Source of the DNA: Dolomedes plantarius
Taxonomy: Eukaryota > Arthropoda > Arachnida > Araneae > Dolomedidae
NCBI GenBank assembly: GCA_907164885.2
Contig: OU015496.1
Coordinates: 106,473,322 to 106,537,321 of the forward strand
Reading direction: 5' to 3'
Length of the DNA: 64,000 nucleotides
The notes below the pieces were generated by a model. It ran no database searches and was not told the origin of the DNA. It saw nothing but the letters and a program-made list of their open reading frames with translations. Both the position numbers and the translations under genes were made by a program. Positions within the stretch are counted from its first letter, which is position 1; the number at the start of each line of letters is the position of its first letter. Below, piece after piece: positions 55,431 through 64,000 of the stretch.

Positions 55431-56365
55431 ATGAATTATACTTTCACATGGAATGCAATTCTTTAAAAACTAGGCTTTCATATGGAATGTCATTGCTCAA
55501 AAACTAAGTTTTCACGTGGAATGTCATTGTTTAAAAATCAGACCTTCATACGGAATATCCTTGTTAAAAAACTATACTTTCATATGGAATATCAGTGTTT
55601 TAGAAACTAGACTTTCATATGGAATATCAGTGTTTTAGAAACTAGACTTTCATATGGAATTTCACTGTTCAAAAACTAGGCTTTCATATGGAATGTTATT
55701 GTTTAAAAACTAGACCTTCATACGGAATATCATTGTTTAAAAACAAGACTTTCATATGGAATATCATTGTTTTAGAAACTAGACTTTCATATGGAATATC
55801 AATGTTTAAAAAACTAGGCTTTCATATGGAATGTCAATGTTTAAAATCTAGACCTTCATACGGAATATCATTGTTTAAAAACTAGACTTTCATATGGAGT
55901 ATCATAGTTTTAGAAACTAGACTTTCATATGGAATATCATTGTTTAAAAAACTAGGCTTTCATATGGAATGTTATTGTTTAAAAACTAGACCTTCATACG
56001 GAATATCATTGTTTAAAAACTAGACTTTCATATGAAATATCACTGTTTTAAAAACTAGGCTTTCATATCGAATGTTATTGTTTAAATACTAGACTTTCTT
56101 ATGGAATGCCATAGGGGGTAATGCTAGTTCGCCTGCATAGTGCCCCCATAATAAAATGGGTAACAAAACTGCGGTGTACTATGGTGGTAAGGATATTGTC
56201 CAAGAAACCGTCTGTCGCATTGGAAAAAAATATGGAATGCCATTGTTTAAATTCCAGACTTCCATAATGAATATAATTGTTTAAAAACTATACCGTCTAA
56301 TGGAATGTCATTGTTTAAAAACTTTACTCTTTAGTGGAACGTCATCGATTAAAAACTAGACTTTC
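55431..56365 (+). repeat. 34-bp minisatellite, about 20 or more units
   Basis: Unit of the form CTTTCATATGGAATATCATT then GTTTAAAAACTAGA. It is regular from about 55440 to 56100 and degenerate after 56230. Two variants (TTCATATGG and TTCATACGG) partly alternate, suggesting higher-order structure. It is interrupted by the insert at 56113-56230. Confidence 0.96.
56113..56230 (+). mobile_element. 118-bp retroposed sequence inside the minisatellite
   Basis: TATGGAATGCCAT lies on both sides (56100-56112 and 56231-56243) and the insert ends in a run of A. It starts AGGGGGTAATGCTAGTTCGC and contains a GGGGGTA...GCCCCC pair that could form a stem. Size, poly(A) end and long duplication suit LINE-driven retroposition of a small structured RNA or a very short SINE. 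I do not recognise the parent RNA. Confidence 0.8.
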
Positions 56366-56855
56366 TAATTAGCTAGCAAATTAGTCTAACAGAGTTTTGC
56401 TTATTTTTCTTACATCTGAACTGCAGACTGGTATCTACCGTTCTACATCACAAGAGCAAAGATGGAATTTTTTTTATTTGGTCTCTGTGCCAATACAAAA
56501 GTAAATGCGTGCGCATTGCAAGAAGAGTAAAATGAGTGGGTAAAAGGGAAATACTGAGCATGTTCGAACTCTGTCTGGGAAAACTGAGATAGAGAATAAA
56601 TTGATTATTAGATACATAAGCTCAGCTCGAAATGTTTGAGATTTAGATGCTGGATACATGACGTGCAACAAGTTTTTCTAAAGATACGAAACGTACAAGC
56701 CCTTTATAAATGTATTTTGGGATATAAATTATGTAGTTTTATTAATAAACAACCTAAATATTGTTTTAGAGAGAGAGATTTGTATATTAATTAAGAAATA
56801 ATTGCTGTGGGTCTTGTGAAAATCGACTGCAAGGACATGGAATCCAACCCGCGGT
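56366..56855. other. Unannotated stretch
   Basis: No recognised motif. The open frame at 56474-56671 (-) has no domain. Confidence 0.5.
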
Positions 56856-56919
56856 AAGTATTTAGCCCCTGTTTGATGTCCTAACTGCATCCGAGGCTCA
56901 ATCTGTTTTTAAGACCAGG

Positions 56920-57250
56920 CTATACAGTTCTTGTAGAGAGCCTCCTGCTAATCTTTGGTATCCGTCGAAGCGCCCTGGTCTGGTCTTGCTCTATAGAAGT
57001 CCGATACCAATACAGTCTGCCCTGGCTCGTCTTTGGAGTGGCCATACAAAAAGTGTGCGCTTCGAGAACTCTACAAAGGTCTTTCCCCCCTTGTTCCTGT
57101 TCTGCTGCCCCCTGCGAATCCTTCCCATATTGGGGACTGTTTAGGTATCCACGTCAGCATGCTTGTAGGAAATCAGGATACTGCTGCATCCCTTTTGATC
57201 ACGTGACAGAGCCTCGTGGACATGGTCTAGCATTTTCTAGGCCAAGGGGG
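56920..57250 (+). pseudogene. LINE ORF2 C-terminal remnant
   Basis: One frame reads WYPSKRPGLVLLYRS, then QSALARLWSGHTKSVRFENS, and after a frame change PPANPSHIGDCLGIHVSM and SLVDMV before a stop. This matches the C-terminal zinc-knuckle-like tail of arthropod non-LTR retrotransposon polyproteins (an ALAR.RSGH segment, a Cys-rich stretch, SP.HI.DC and a final hydrophobic .DLV). Several stops and frame changes are present and no reverse transcriptase core remains. The call is from remembered pattern. Confidence 0.65.
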
Positions 57251-57293
57251 TTAGCAACAACGACAAGTATTTAGCATCTAAATTTACAAAATA

Positions 57294-58250
57294 CAGGGTG
57301 ATTTTTATTAAACTGACACTACTCAAAGCCACCTGTAGCGCGATCTACCAATATTGGTGAAGGGGGTGCGGAATTCCACAAATATTGGTGAAGGGGGACT
57401 AAGGACGACATGGGAAAGAGTTTCCATGAAAAACAAAAAAATAGTTCCAAAAGTCGCCGATAGGGGAAGATATGGCACTGTTGTTGTTGAAGCACCCGCA
57501 AACTTGCATAAAACGCAAGTAAAACATCAAAATGCAAATTCACGACTCCGTAGTAGAGAGCAGCGCCAGTATTTTAGGCTATAAAGATCGGGGCGGAATC
57601 TGCTGCGCTACCGCTTTACAGAAGAAAGGGCCATCAGTCGCTTTTTTTCCACTTGCATGGCTACCTCGCTCCCCGCACCTAACCCATTTGACTTCTTTCT
57701 GTGGGGATAGTTAAAGTCCAAGGTGTATCTTGGTGGAGTCTCTAACGTGACGGCCCTAAAAGACAACTTATACCGGACTGTGATGAACATTCCTGGTGAC
57801 ATGTTACGCTCGGCACTTGAGAACGTAGTGTGCAGGATGAAATGCGTCGTCCAGCAGGATGGTGGTCACATAGAAGGAGGGAGAAGTGAATTTGCTCCAT
57901 AAAGCGGTGTTTGTTGCAGTGAAATTTTTTTGTTATTCATTTGTCTGCTTATGACAACTTTTTCGGTATTCACCCCTTATATTTATAGCCCAAAATACTG
58001 ACGCTGCTGTCGACTACGTAGTCGTGAATTTGCATTCTGATGTTTTACTTGCGTTTCGTGCAAATTCTCGGATGCGCCGACAACAACGGCGCCATATTTT
58101 CCCCTATCAGCAACTTTTGGAACTTTTTTTTTTCACGGAAACTCTTTCCCATGTCGTCCTTAGTCCCTCTATCAATTTTGGTAGGATTGCGGTTGATAAA
58201 TCGCGCTACAGATAACTCTGTGTAGTGTCAGTTTAATAAAAATTACCCAT
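57294..58250 (+). mobile_element. Mariner-type element with about 250-bp terminal inverted repeats, internally deleted
   Basis: The ends read CAGGGTGATTTTTATTAAAC and, inverted, ATGGGTAATTTTTATTAAAC. TA flanks both sides (57292-57293 and 58251-58252). The long arms (to about 57585 and from about 57985) share CATGGGAAAGAGTTTC, GCACGAAACGCAAGTAAAAC-like and CAGTATTTTGGGCTATA-like stretches. Most of the transposase gene is missing. Confidence 0.9.
57605..57901 (+). pseudogene. Mariner-type transposase C-terminal fragment
   Basis: One frame reads RYRFTEERAISRFFS, then LPAPNPFDFFLWG, LKSKVYLGGVSNVTALKDNL, MLRSALENVV and QQDGGHIEGG. PFDFFLWG holds the third catalytic Asp, and the GGHIE tail is typical of this branch. 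A stop interrupts directly after the Trp-Gly of FFLWG. The first two catalytic Asp and the DNA-binding domain are deleted. Confidence 0.82.
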
Positions 58251-58425
58251 TATTTCTTTCTTCGTATTTTTTTTGTACAGCCTTTACTTTTTCATTTATA
58301 TATCTGTTTCAAAATTACCCTTAGAAACAGGTCATTTTATTCATTTGTTTTCAATGATATCCCAAATTGACTTTTGATGAGTAATAATGTATTTTGACTA
58401 ATTATGTGACATAATTTTTAACCAC

Positions 58426-60485
58426 CCACTGCTCAACAAATTGAGCTGTTCCAGCAATGTGATGATAAATAATGTTTAGATGCTATTCTTAGATACTTAA
58501 CCGCAAAATATTGCTTTTACCCCTATAGCCGGAGGATAGACGACTAATTAAGTTCCTTATAAACTGCATAATTTATATCTGTACATTTAAAGTTTACATG
58601 CTGTTTTAAAAAGTCATCTAATCGGTGATCATAAATTTAAAAAAAGCGAGTTTGAACATGCAGATAAAAAATATCTTTTTCTGCTGTTTAATGCGAGATC
58701 AAATTAATGTTTGAGAGAATGAACGGTTGTAGCAAAAAGTAAAAAAAAATTAAATAAAGCTCATTCTTGTTCAATAACAATAATTATGATTCTAGATAAT
58801 GAATAATTTTTCTTTTTTAACAAAATACAAGAGCCGAATTTGTTTTTAATTGAAAAAGGTAAAAGTTTCAAAACTTCCGCTTTCTTTCTCCTTAGTAAAT
58901 AATTTATGAATTTTCTTCTTTGACAGTTTGAAGTTTATTATTTTTTAGCAATTTATAATGGATGGGGAAAAAAACCCGAAAGCGGGAGTATATATCAAAC
59001 GGTAAACATTTCTTTAAGGTAGTGAACAAATTGGAGACGGTATATTTCCTCGTTAAAATTGTAATTTTCGTGTTTTAAACTTATTAAAGCACATTTTAAC
59101 TACTTATTGCAGAAAAGCTAATTTATTCTCTGTTCCTTGGTTTAGGATCTCGTTCCGGTAAGTAATTTTTCTTTTCTGACAGCCTCCAAATTGAGTCAAA
59201 AATAATTTCTGGAATGAAATTCATTAGTGTCTTTACTGAAGAAGTTTGAAAAATTGCCAATAATGAAAGTGATAAAAATACTTCACAAAGAAAGGCAAAA
59301 AAAAATAAATTAGTGGTTTTAAAAACTGTTTTTTTTTCACACTCTTGTAAAATGCAGTAAAATTTAAAATCTTCTATTCTTTTTAATTATCAGTTAGGAA
59401 ACTTTTCTAACACATTTTGGGTTTTTTTTCACATTCGGCAAATGAATTGTCCTTTTTTTCTCCCGGTATTGTGTTGTAATCATTTTACGCGCTTCTGGTT
59501 TCGGAGTTTTTACAGTTAATCTCTCCCGAGAAATATAAAACTGTAAACCCCCCCCCCCATTCACTAGTACTGTAAGGGACATCAGGGAGTCTAGAAAATA
59601 TTACTTAGAGGATGTGAAGATAATTATGTATTTTGAAGGAAGTGCCAGCTTTTACAATGAGCCAGTAACAAAATGTAGTAAATAGGAATAAGAATACTCT
59701 CTAGTCAAATTATGCTGAGACATTTATAGTGATGCAAGAATAATAAGTGTTCAGAGGTAACTTTATTTCAACGTTTTAATTTTGATTTTTACCCGGTCTA
59801 GTCATACATGGTATACAGGGAGAAAAGAAGTACTCAGTGGCAGCACAGTATTATTTCTACGTTATGCAGCCTCCATAAAAATTCAAAGTTCGGAACATTA
59901 CATAGGTCTAATGTCATCAGAATGATTACGGTGGCATTAGTATTTAGTCCTCTGGAACGGGAACTCTTTGAGTAACCGAAGTAAATAAGCTAGAAAAGTT
60001 TAGGGGATCGGGCAATGCTATTGGCTGAATGAGTAGAAACAAATTCAAAAGCTGATAGTTTTATTTTTAACAGGTTGATTTTCTATCCACAAAATGACAT
60101 AAAGGTACACAATTTCAAATACCCTGAATGCCGAATGCCATCCGGATAGCCTTTGAACCTTTTGACCAAGCCTTCTAGAATAAAGATTTTACTAAGCATT
60201 TGTAGTATGGTTAAGCTGAGAAAATGTTCAAACAATCATGAAACACTATTGCATAAATGGGCAGAAGCAGAGTCAAAAGCTGTTAGTTTTCCTTTGAGAG
60301 GGTGACTCTAGATCTTCAAGATAACATACAAATAAAAACTAGGGATTCTGGGATATTGGTGGATACGGCAAAGGCATGAGATTTTGAGTAGTACTAATTG
60401 AGAACGATTTTTGAGTATAGATGACATGAATTGCAAATTAGATATAGCTGATGAAATTACACAAAACACATGTTTAAAAACATAC
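58426..60485. other. Unannotated AT-rich stretch
   Basis: A C run at about 59550-59558. No gene or element recognised. Confidence 0.5.
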
Positions 60486-61690
60486 ACTCTGTCACAAAAA
60501 ATATATATGCACCCAGAAGGAAACGAGCTACTATCACGAAACTTAACATGTATGTAGTGTATGAAGAGAGAAGCAAATGATTACAAATTCAGAAGAACAG
60601 ACCGTTTTATTAAGAAGATATTGCATGAAAAAAGTTACAAATCAGTAAGTAGTAAATCCACCTCTACCAGCTATAAAGGCGAAATACGGCGTATAATCGA
60701 GTCAATGAGGTCACCTATGACATCCTGCGGAAGATCATGCCATAATCTTTGCAACTGGGCAGTTAATTCACCAGTATTCCGCGACGGCTGCAGTTGCCTT
60801 CCAAGCATGTCTCAGACGTGCTCTATTGGCGAGAGGTCTGGTGACCTGGAAGGCCATGGGAGTACGTCATATCCTTGAAGACATTGTTGGGAGAGTCACG
60901 CAGTATGTGGACGACAGTTGTATTGCTGATTATTGGCACCTTGGTGACTTGATAGCATAGGTAGAACAACTGGCGTTAAAATCTCGTTTACGTAATTGCG
61001 ATCCGGCAAAGTGCGTTTAAGGAGGACTAGAGGTGATCGCGTGTCCCAACAAATAGCTCCCTACACTATCACACCTAGTGTAATCGCCGTATGCCTCTCG
61101 ACAACAAATGCCGGATCGGATCCGCCTTCACTCGCGTATGCGCTGATCATCATCGAGACTGAATCGGGATTCATCGCTGAAGATCACACGCCTCTAGTCG
61201 GTCACAGTGCAGCTTGCCCGAGGTCGGTAAAATTCTAATCGACACTGCCTATGACGTGGTGCCAGTGGTAGCCGTCTGAATGGACGTCAGCTCCTTATAC
61301 CTGCGTCCGCCAGTCGTCTCCGAATGGTTTCCCTTGATACCACCGGATGTCTGAAAGGTGATAAATGGCGTCGAACCGATTCTAGCGACGTTGTTGTTGC
61401 GGACGTGGCCGCTCTTATGATTGCGGGATATTCGCGCGCATTTGCGATCCTGGGACGTCCTGACCCTCCGCGACGGTAGACTATCCCTTCTGTGATCCAT
61501 TATTGCCAACACCGAGCAACTACTATATCGCTCCGACCAAGGTGGCGGCCGATACGCCTGTTCGACCTGCCTGCTTCTCTGAGGCCTACTATACGCTCCC
61601 TCTCAAAGTCCGACAATTGTTCGTATTGTCGCCTGTTACGTCTCAGAGGCATCTCTAGTCACAATACTGTCGACAGATTTGCTTAGTCGA
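60486..61690 (-). mobile_element. Tc1-family element, 5' end missing
   Basis: The 3' end (left in the window) has an ACTCTGTCACAAAAAATATA-type terminus. The matching inverted end expected upstream of the transposase start is not present near 61690, where the next Tc1 element begins in the opposite direction. Confidence 0.78.
60642..61652 (-). pseudogene. Tc1 transposase, multiple lesions
   Basis: The ATG at 61652 opens MPLRRNRRQYEQLSDFERER, followed by a paired-type helix-turn-helix (RSNRRIGRHLGRSD) and a GSGRPR hook. A TAA replaces a codon soon after RCWQ. The first catalytic Asp is in IFSDESRFSLDDD (about 61175). The second is lost: QYNCRPHTA stands where a QDN-type motif is expected. The third acidic residue is in SPDLSPIEHV (about 60815), with TGA in place of the following Trp. 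The C-terminus ends GRGGFTTY at 60642-60644. Several frame changes lie between 61250 and 61500. Dead copy; family certain. Confidence 0.9.
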
Positions 61691-61714
61691 CTGAAATATT
61701 TTCGGATAAATTCA

Positions 61715-63115
61715 TAATTAAAATTATCGTCTGGCACTTTATTTTTATTTATGAATTGTGGTGGCATTTAAAATATCGTTTGGCTTTAATTTTTGCTTGC
61801 CTACTCAGTAATATTCTATTTATTATTTTAAAATGGCTCGTAGTCGTAAAGAAACAACAAACAAATTCGAAAATTGATTATTTTTCATCATAGTAGTGGT
61901 AAATCAGTTCAGAATATTGCTAAATTATTTAATTTATCCCATTCTACAGTGCAGTATGTGATAAAACGCTTTAAAGCAGAAAATCGGAACGAAAACGAGG
62001 TAAGAAAAGGTCGTTCGGCAAAGTTAATAAAACGTGATAAGAGATTTATAATCAGAATATTTGTGAAAAATCGACGTTTGAGTGCTGTAAAAGTTTCTGC
62101 AGAATTTATTGAAATATTTTCTACTTCAATTTCACCTAAAACTTCTCAGAGCAGCTGGATTACATGGGCGTTCTGCCCATACAAAATTTGTGAGAAAAAC
62201 AGACAACTTAGGCTTTCCTTTGCCCTATCAATGATAAATAAGCCCCAAACGTATTGGAATAATGTCTTATTTGCCGATGAACATTTTTGGTGCTGATGGG
62301 CGTATAATTGTATGGAGAAGAAAAAAATGAGGAACTTAATCCCAAGAACTTGGTAGGAACAGTTAAGCATGCCGGTGGAGGTATCCTTGTGTGTGGGTGG
62401 TTGTCAGCATCAGGACTAGGAAATTTGGTATTTATTGATGGCATAATGAATCATGCTGTTTTTATAAATATTTTAAGAGACAATTTAAAATTATCAGCCC
62501 AAAATTTGGGTATTGGAAACAACTTTTTTTTTTATCAAGATAACGATCCTATGCATACAGCTCTCAACGTTCGCCTCTGGTGTCTCTATAATTGTCCACA
62601 AGTTTTGAAAACACCACCTCAATCGCCAGATTTAAACCCAATAGAACATATTTGGAGATAACTATTTGGAGAACATATTTGGAGGTTCGAGTACGAAATC
62701 ACGACATTCACACGAAAAGCGAACTAAAAACAATTATGATGGAGGTATGGATAAACATTGATGCAGAAATTACAAAAGAAGTAGTGCAATCTATTCCCAG
62801 ACTATTAAAAGCTGTTGTGGATACTAAAGGATATCCTACTAAATATTGATTTAACGAAAAATTAGAATATCTACCAATATGTAGTGTATTTTTAGAAGTG
62901 TAGGATGACTTTTGTGAGACAAAGTTTTGTTACTTTTTGATTATTGGTTTCTTAAAAACAAAGTCTTACTATGTTTTTAAAATATTTCATGTAGTTTTGT
63001 TAAGAATAGATTATAGATCTTATTATTAAATACCCATTCTGAAATATTCATTTTAATTAATAGATAGACCCCTATTTCATTGAAAATCGTAAGTGTACGA
63101 ACACTTTTTGGGAGC

Positions 63116-63122
<7 letters not shown>
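61715..63122 (+). mobile_element. Tc1-family element, 5' end missing
   Basis: The right end, read inward, is TACAATGGCTCCCAAAAAGT, next to a TA tract. No matching left terminus occurs before the transposase ATG at 61833. It faces away from the other Tc1 element, head to head. Confidence 0.8.
61833..62849 (+). pseudogene. Tc1 transposase (DD34E spacing), frameshifted
   Basis: The ATG at 61833 opens MARSRKETTNKFEN, then a stop and frame change lead into HHSSGKSVQNIAKLFNLSHS, a helix-turn-helix. Later parts read LFADEHFW (first Asp, with Glu-His in place of the usual Glu-Ser), FYQDNDPMHTA (second Asp) and SPDLNPIEHIW (Glu), with 34 residues between the last two. A stop and frame changes follow near 62296 and 62660. 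The C-terminus ends DTKGYPTKY at TGA 62847-62849. A partial duplication of TATTTGGAGA near 62650-62685 may mark a small local repeat. Not functional. Confidence 0.9.

Positions 63123-63161
<39 letters not shown>
63119..63161. repeat. (TA)n microsatellite
   Basis: A TA tract adjoining the Tc1 right end, as seen at several other TA-targeting elements here. Confidence 0.93.
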
Positions 63162-63162
<1 letters not shown>

Positions 63163-63735
63163 GTCAAAATTTTGACGCATTTTGGTACTTTCCTGTTTAA
63201 CTGTTTATTGCTTGTCCAAGCGATACAAACTGGGTTTGGAGCGCTGCCAAAATTATAACACGCGAGGTACGGACGGACGGTCTGAAATTTTTCTTTCTGG
63301 AGGACAGTTATGGAGGAACGTAATCCTACGTTAACACAAAAACAAAAACAAAAAGAAAAACAAAAACTCTTGGACGATTTCAAATGCTGTTTAAGAAAAT
63401 TTTAAATTCCAAATTTAAAGAATGCTCGAATGTTTACGCATCTGTTATATGAATGGCTTCATTTACAAAATTATCTCACTTTTGATCAGAGGAAATACTT
63501 CAGAATAATTAGTTTTTAGTATTTAAATATATGTATACTTTTATAAATAAAAATTTAAAGCCAAAAGAATCATTTTATAGAATAATGTTTGGTCCAAACG
63601 CAAAGTTTTCATAATATTTACTCAGACTCAAATATCCTGAAAACATATTAATGATAATAGGACTTAAGTATCAGAGTAATACACTTCATAGAGATACTCC
63701 ACAATAAATCTTAGATATATCCCCTCAAATGTGAC
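63162..63735. other. Unannotated stretch
   Basis: A short motif repetition GGTACGGACGGACGG (63265-63280). No gene recognised. Confidence 0.45.
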
Positions 63736-64000
63736 ACACCATAAAGAATTTCAGTCCTATATAAACAGACTGACAGTACAGACGTTCACCAGGGTACACG
63801 TAGACAGTACTAAATAAATATATACTTGACAGTTTTATCGCTGTACAAACATGAGGTTTGTATTACCGGATTCAAAAGCTCTACATTGTGCATAATGCCT
63901 AAAAAATAAAATAGGGCTTTTTTCGGGTGTGGAGGGGTTTTGAATCTCGAATCCTTTTAATTTAACTTAATAGTACGTTATAATATAAAAGAAAAGGCAT
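63736..64000 (+). repeat. Possible LTR-like promoter segment at the window edge
   Basis: TCCTATATAAACAGACTGAC (about 63758) looks like a TATA box with a following initiator. AATAAATAT follows about 60 bp later. This compact layout resembles an LTR. No duplicate or primer-binding site is visible before the window ends. Confidence 0.3.

Larger units (their letters stand above)
57266..58425 (-). repeat. Inverted-repeat arm 2, split by a mariner element
   Basis: The arm's own sequence is 57266-57291 and 58253-58425. It is the inverse of 54867-55065. The mariner at 57294-58250 separates the two parts at a TA. Confidence 0.85.

Noticed and set aside
55431..56365. Regular 34-bp repeats as a CRISPR array
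   Set aside because: The units are contiguous with no unique spacers, and the surrounding sequence is animal nuclear DNA.
60561..60878. A 105-residue open frame on the plus strand
   Set aside because: It is antisense to the Tc1 transposase C-terminus at 60642-61652.

Overview
This is an AT-rich stretch of animal nuclear DNA made almost entirely of transposable elements (TEs), their wreckage and simple repeats. I see no intact host gene, no rRNA, no credible functional tRNA gene and no CRISPR array. The element mix (Tc1/mariner, pogo/Tigger, hAT, PIF-like MITEs, BEL/Pao LTR elements, a LINE 3' end, tRNA-derived SINEs) and the protein motifs suggest an arthropod, most likely a chelicerate such as a spider. 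That assignment is inference from remembered family resemblance, not a database result.

Layout. 0-4 kb: a mariner-type element with 41 residues between its last two catalytic Asp (256-2068), carrying a nested retroposon, then a broken Tigger (2093-3687) and a possible LTR fragment. 5.8-7.1 kb: a Tc1 element. 7-15 kb: MITEs, a 250-bp tandem duplication and a large mixed inverted/direct repeat. 16.5-20.5 kb: a gutted BEL/Pao element whose LTRs carry a 185-bp tandem repeat that continues as a free array. 23.4-27 kb: a possible TIR-flanked segment with a THAP-domain exon and an opposite-strand zinc-finger-like exon, a small nested inverted-repeat element, and a 40-bp minisatellite. 27.9-31.3 kb: an identical copy of a BEL-associated block, a diverged 350-bp repeat pair, and a MITE hit by two short retroposons. 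31.6-40.2 kb: a decayed gene of a conserved uncharacterised family, split by a pogo-like element and by a near-complete BEL/Pao element. 40.2-45.8 kb: a Tigger-ended element holding a 5.1-kb unit with arrays of GTTGGCCCAAC-type palindromes at both ends and a 400-bp foldback. 46.2-47.4 kb: a mariner with a palindromic MITE in its transposase. 49.3-53.8 kb: three hAT-type elements, one with a nested PIF-like MITE. 54-58.3 kb: tandem tRNA-like units, a 34-bp minisatellite with a retroposed small sequence inside it, a LINE end and another mariner. 60.5-63.2 kb: two head-to-head Tc1 elements lacking their 5' ends.

How it works together. The value of the window is its stratigraphy. Target-site duplications (TSDs), reading frames that continue across insertions, and paralogous empty sites inside the window let many insertions be ordered in time. 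Every transposase seen is broken. The youngest large insertion appears to be the BEL/Pao element at 33888-40089: by eye I count five differences between its two 272-bp LTRs, and its 5-bp TSD is perfect. The best candidates for undescribed biology are the 5.1-kb palindrome-array element, the THAP-bearing segment, the multiply interrupted gene family and the small-RNA-like retroposon.
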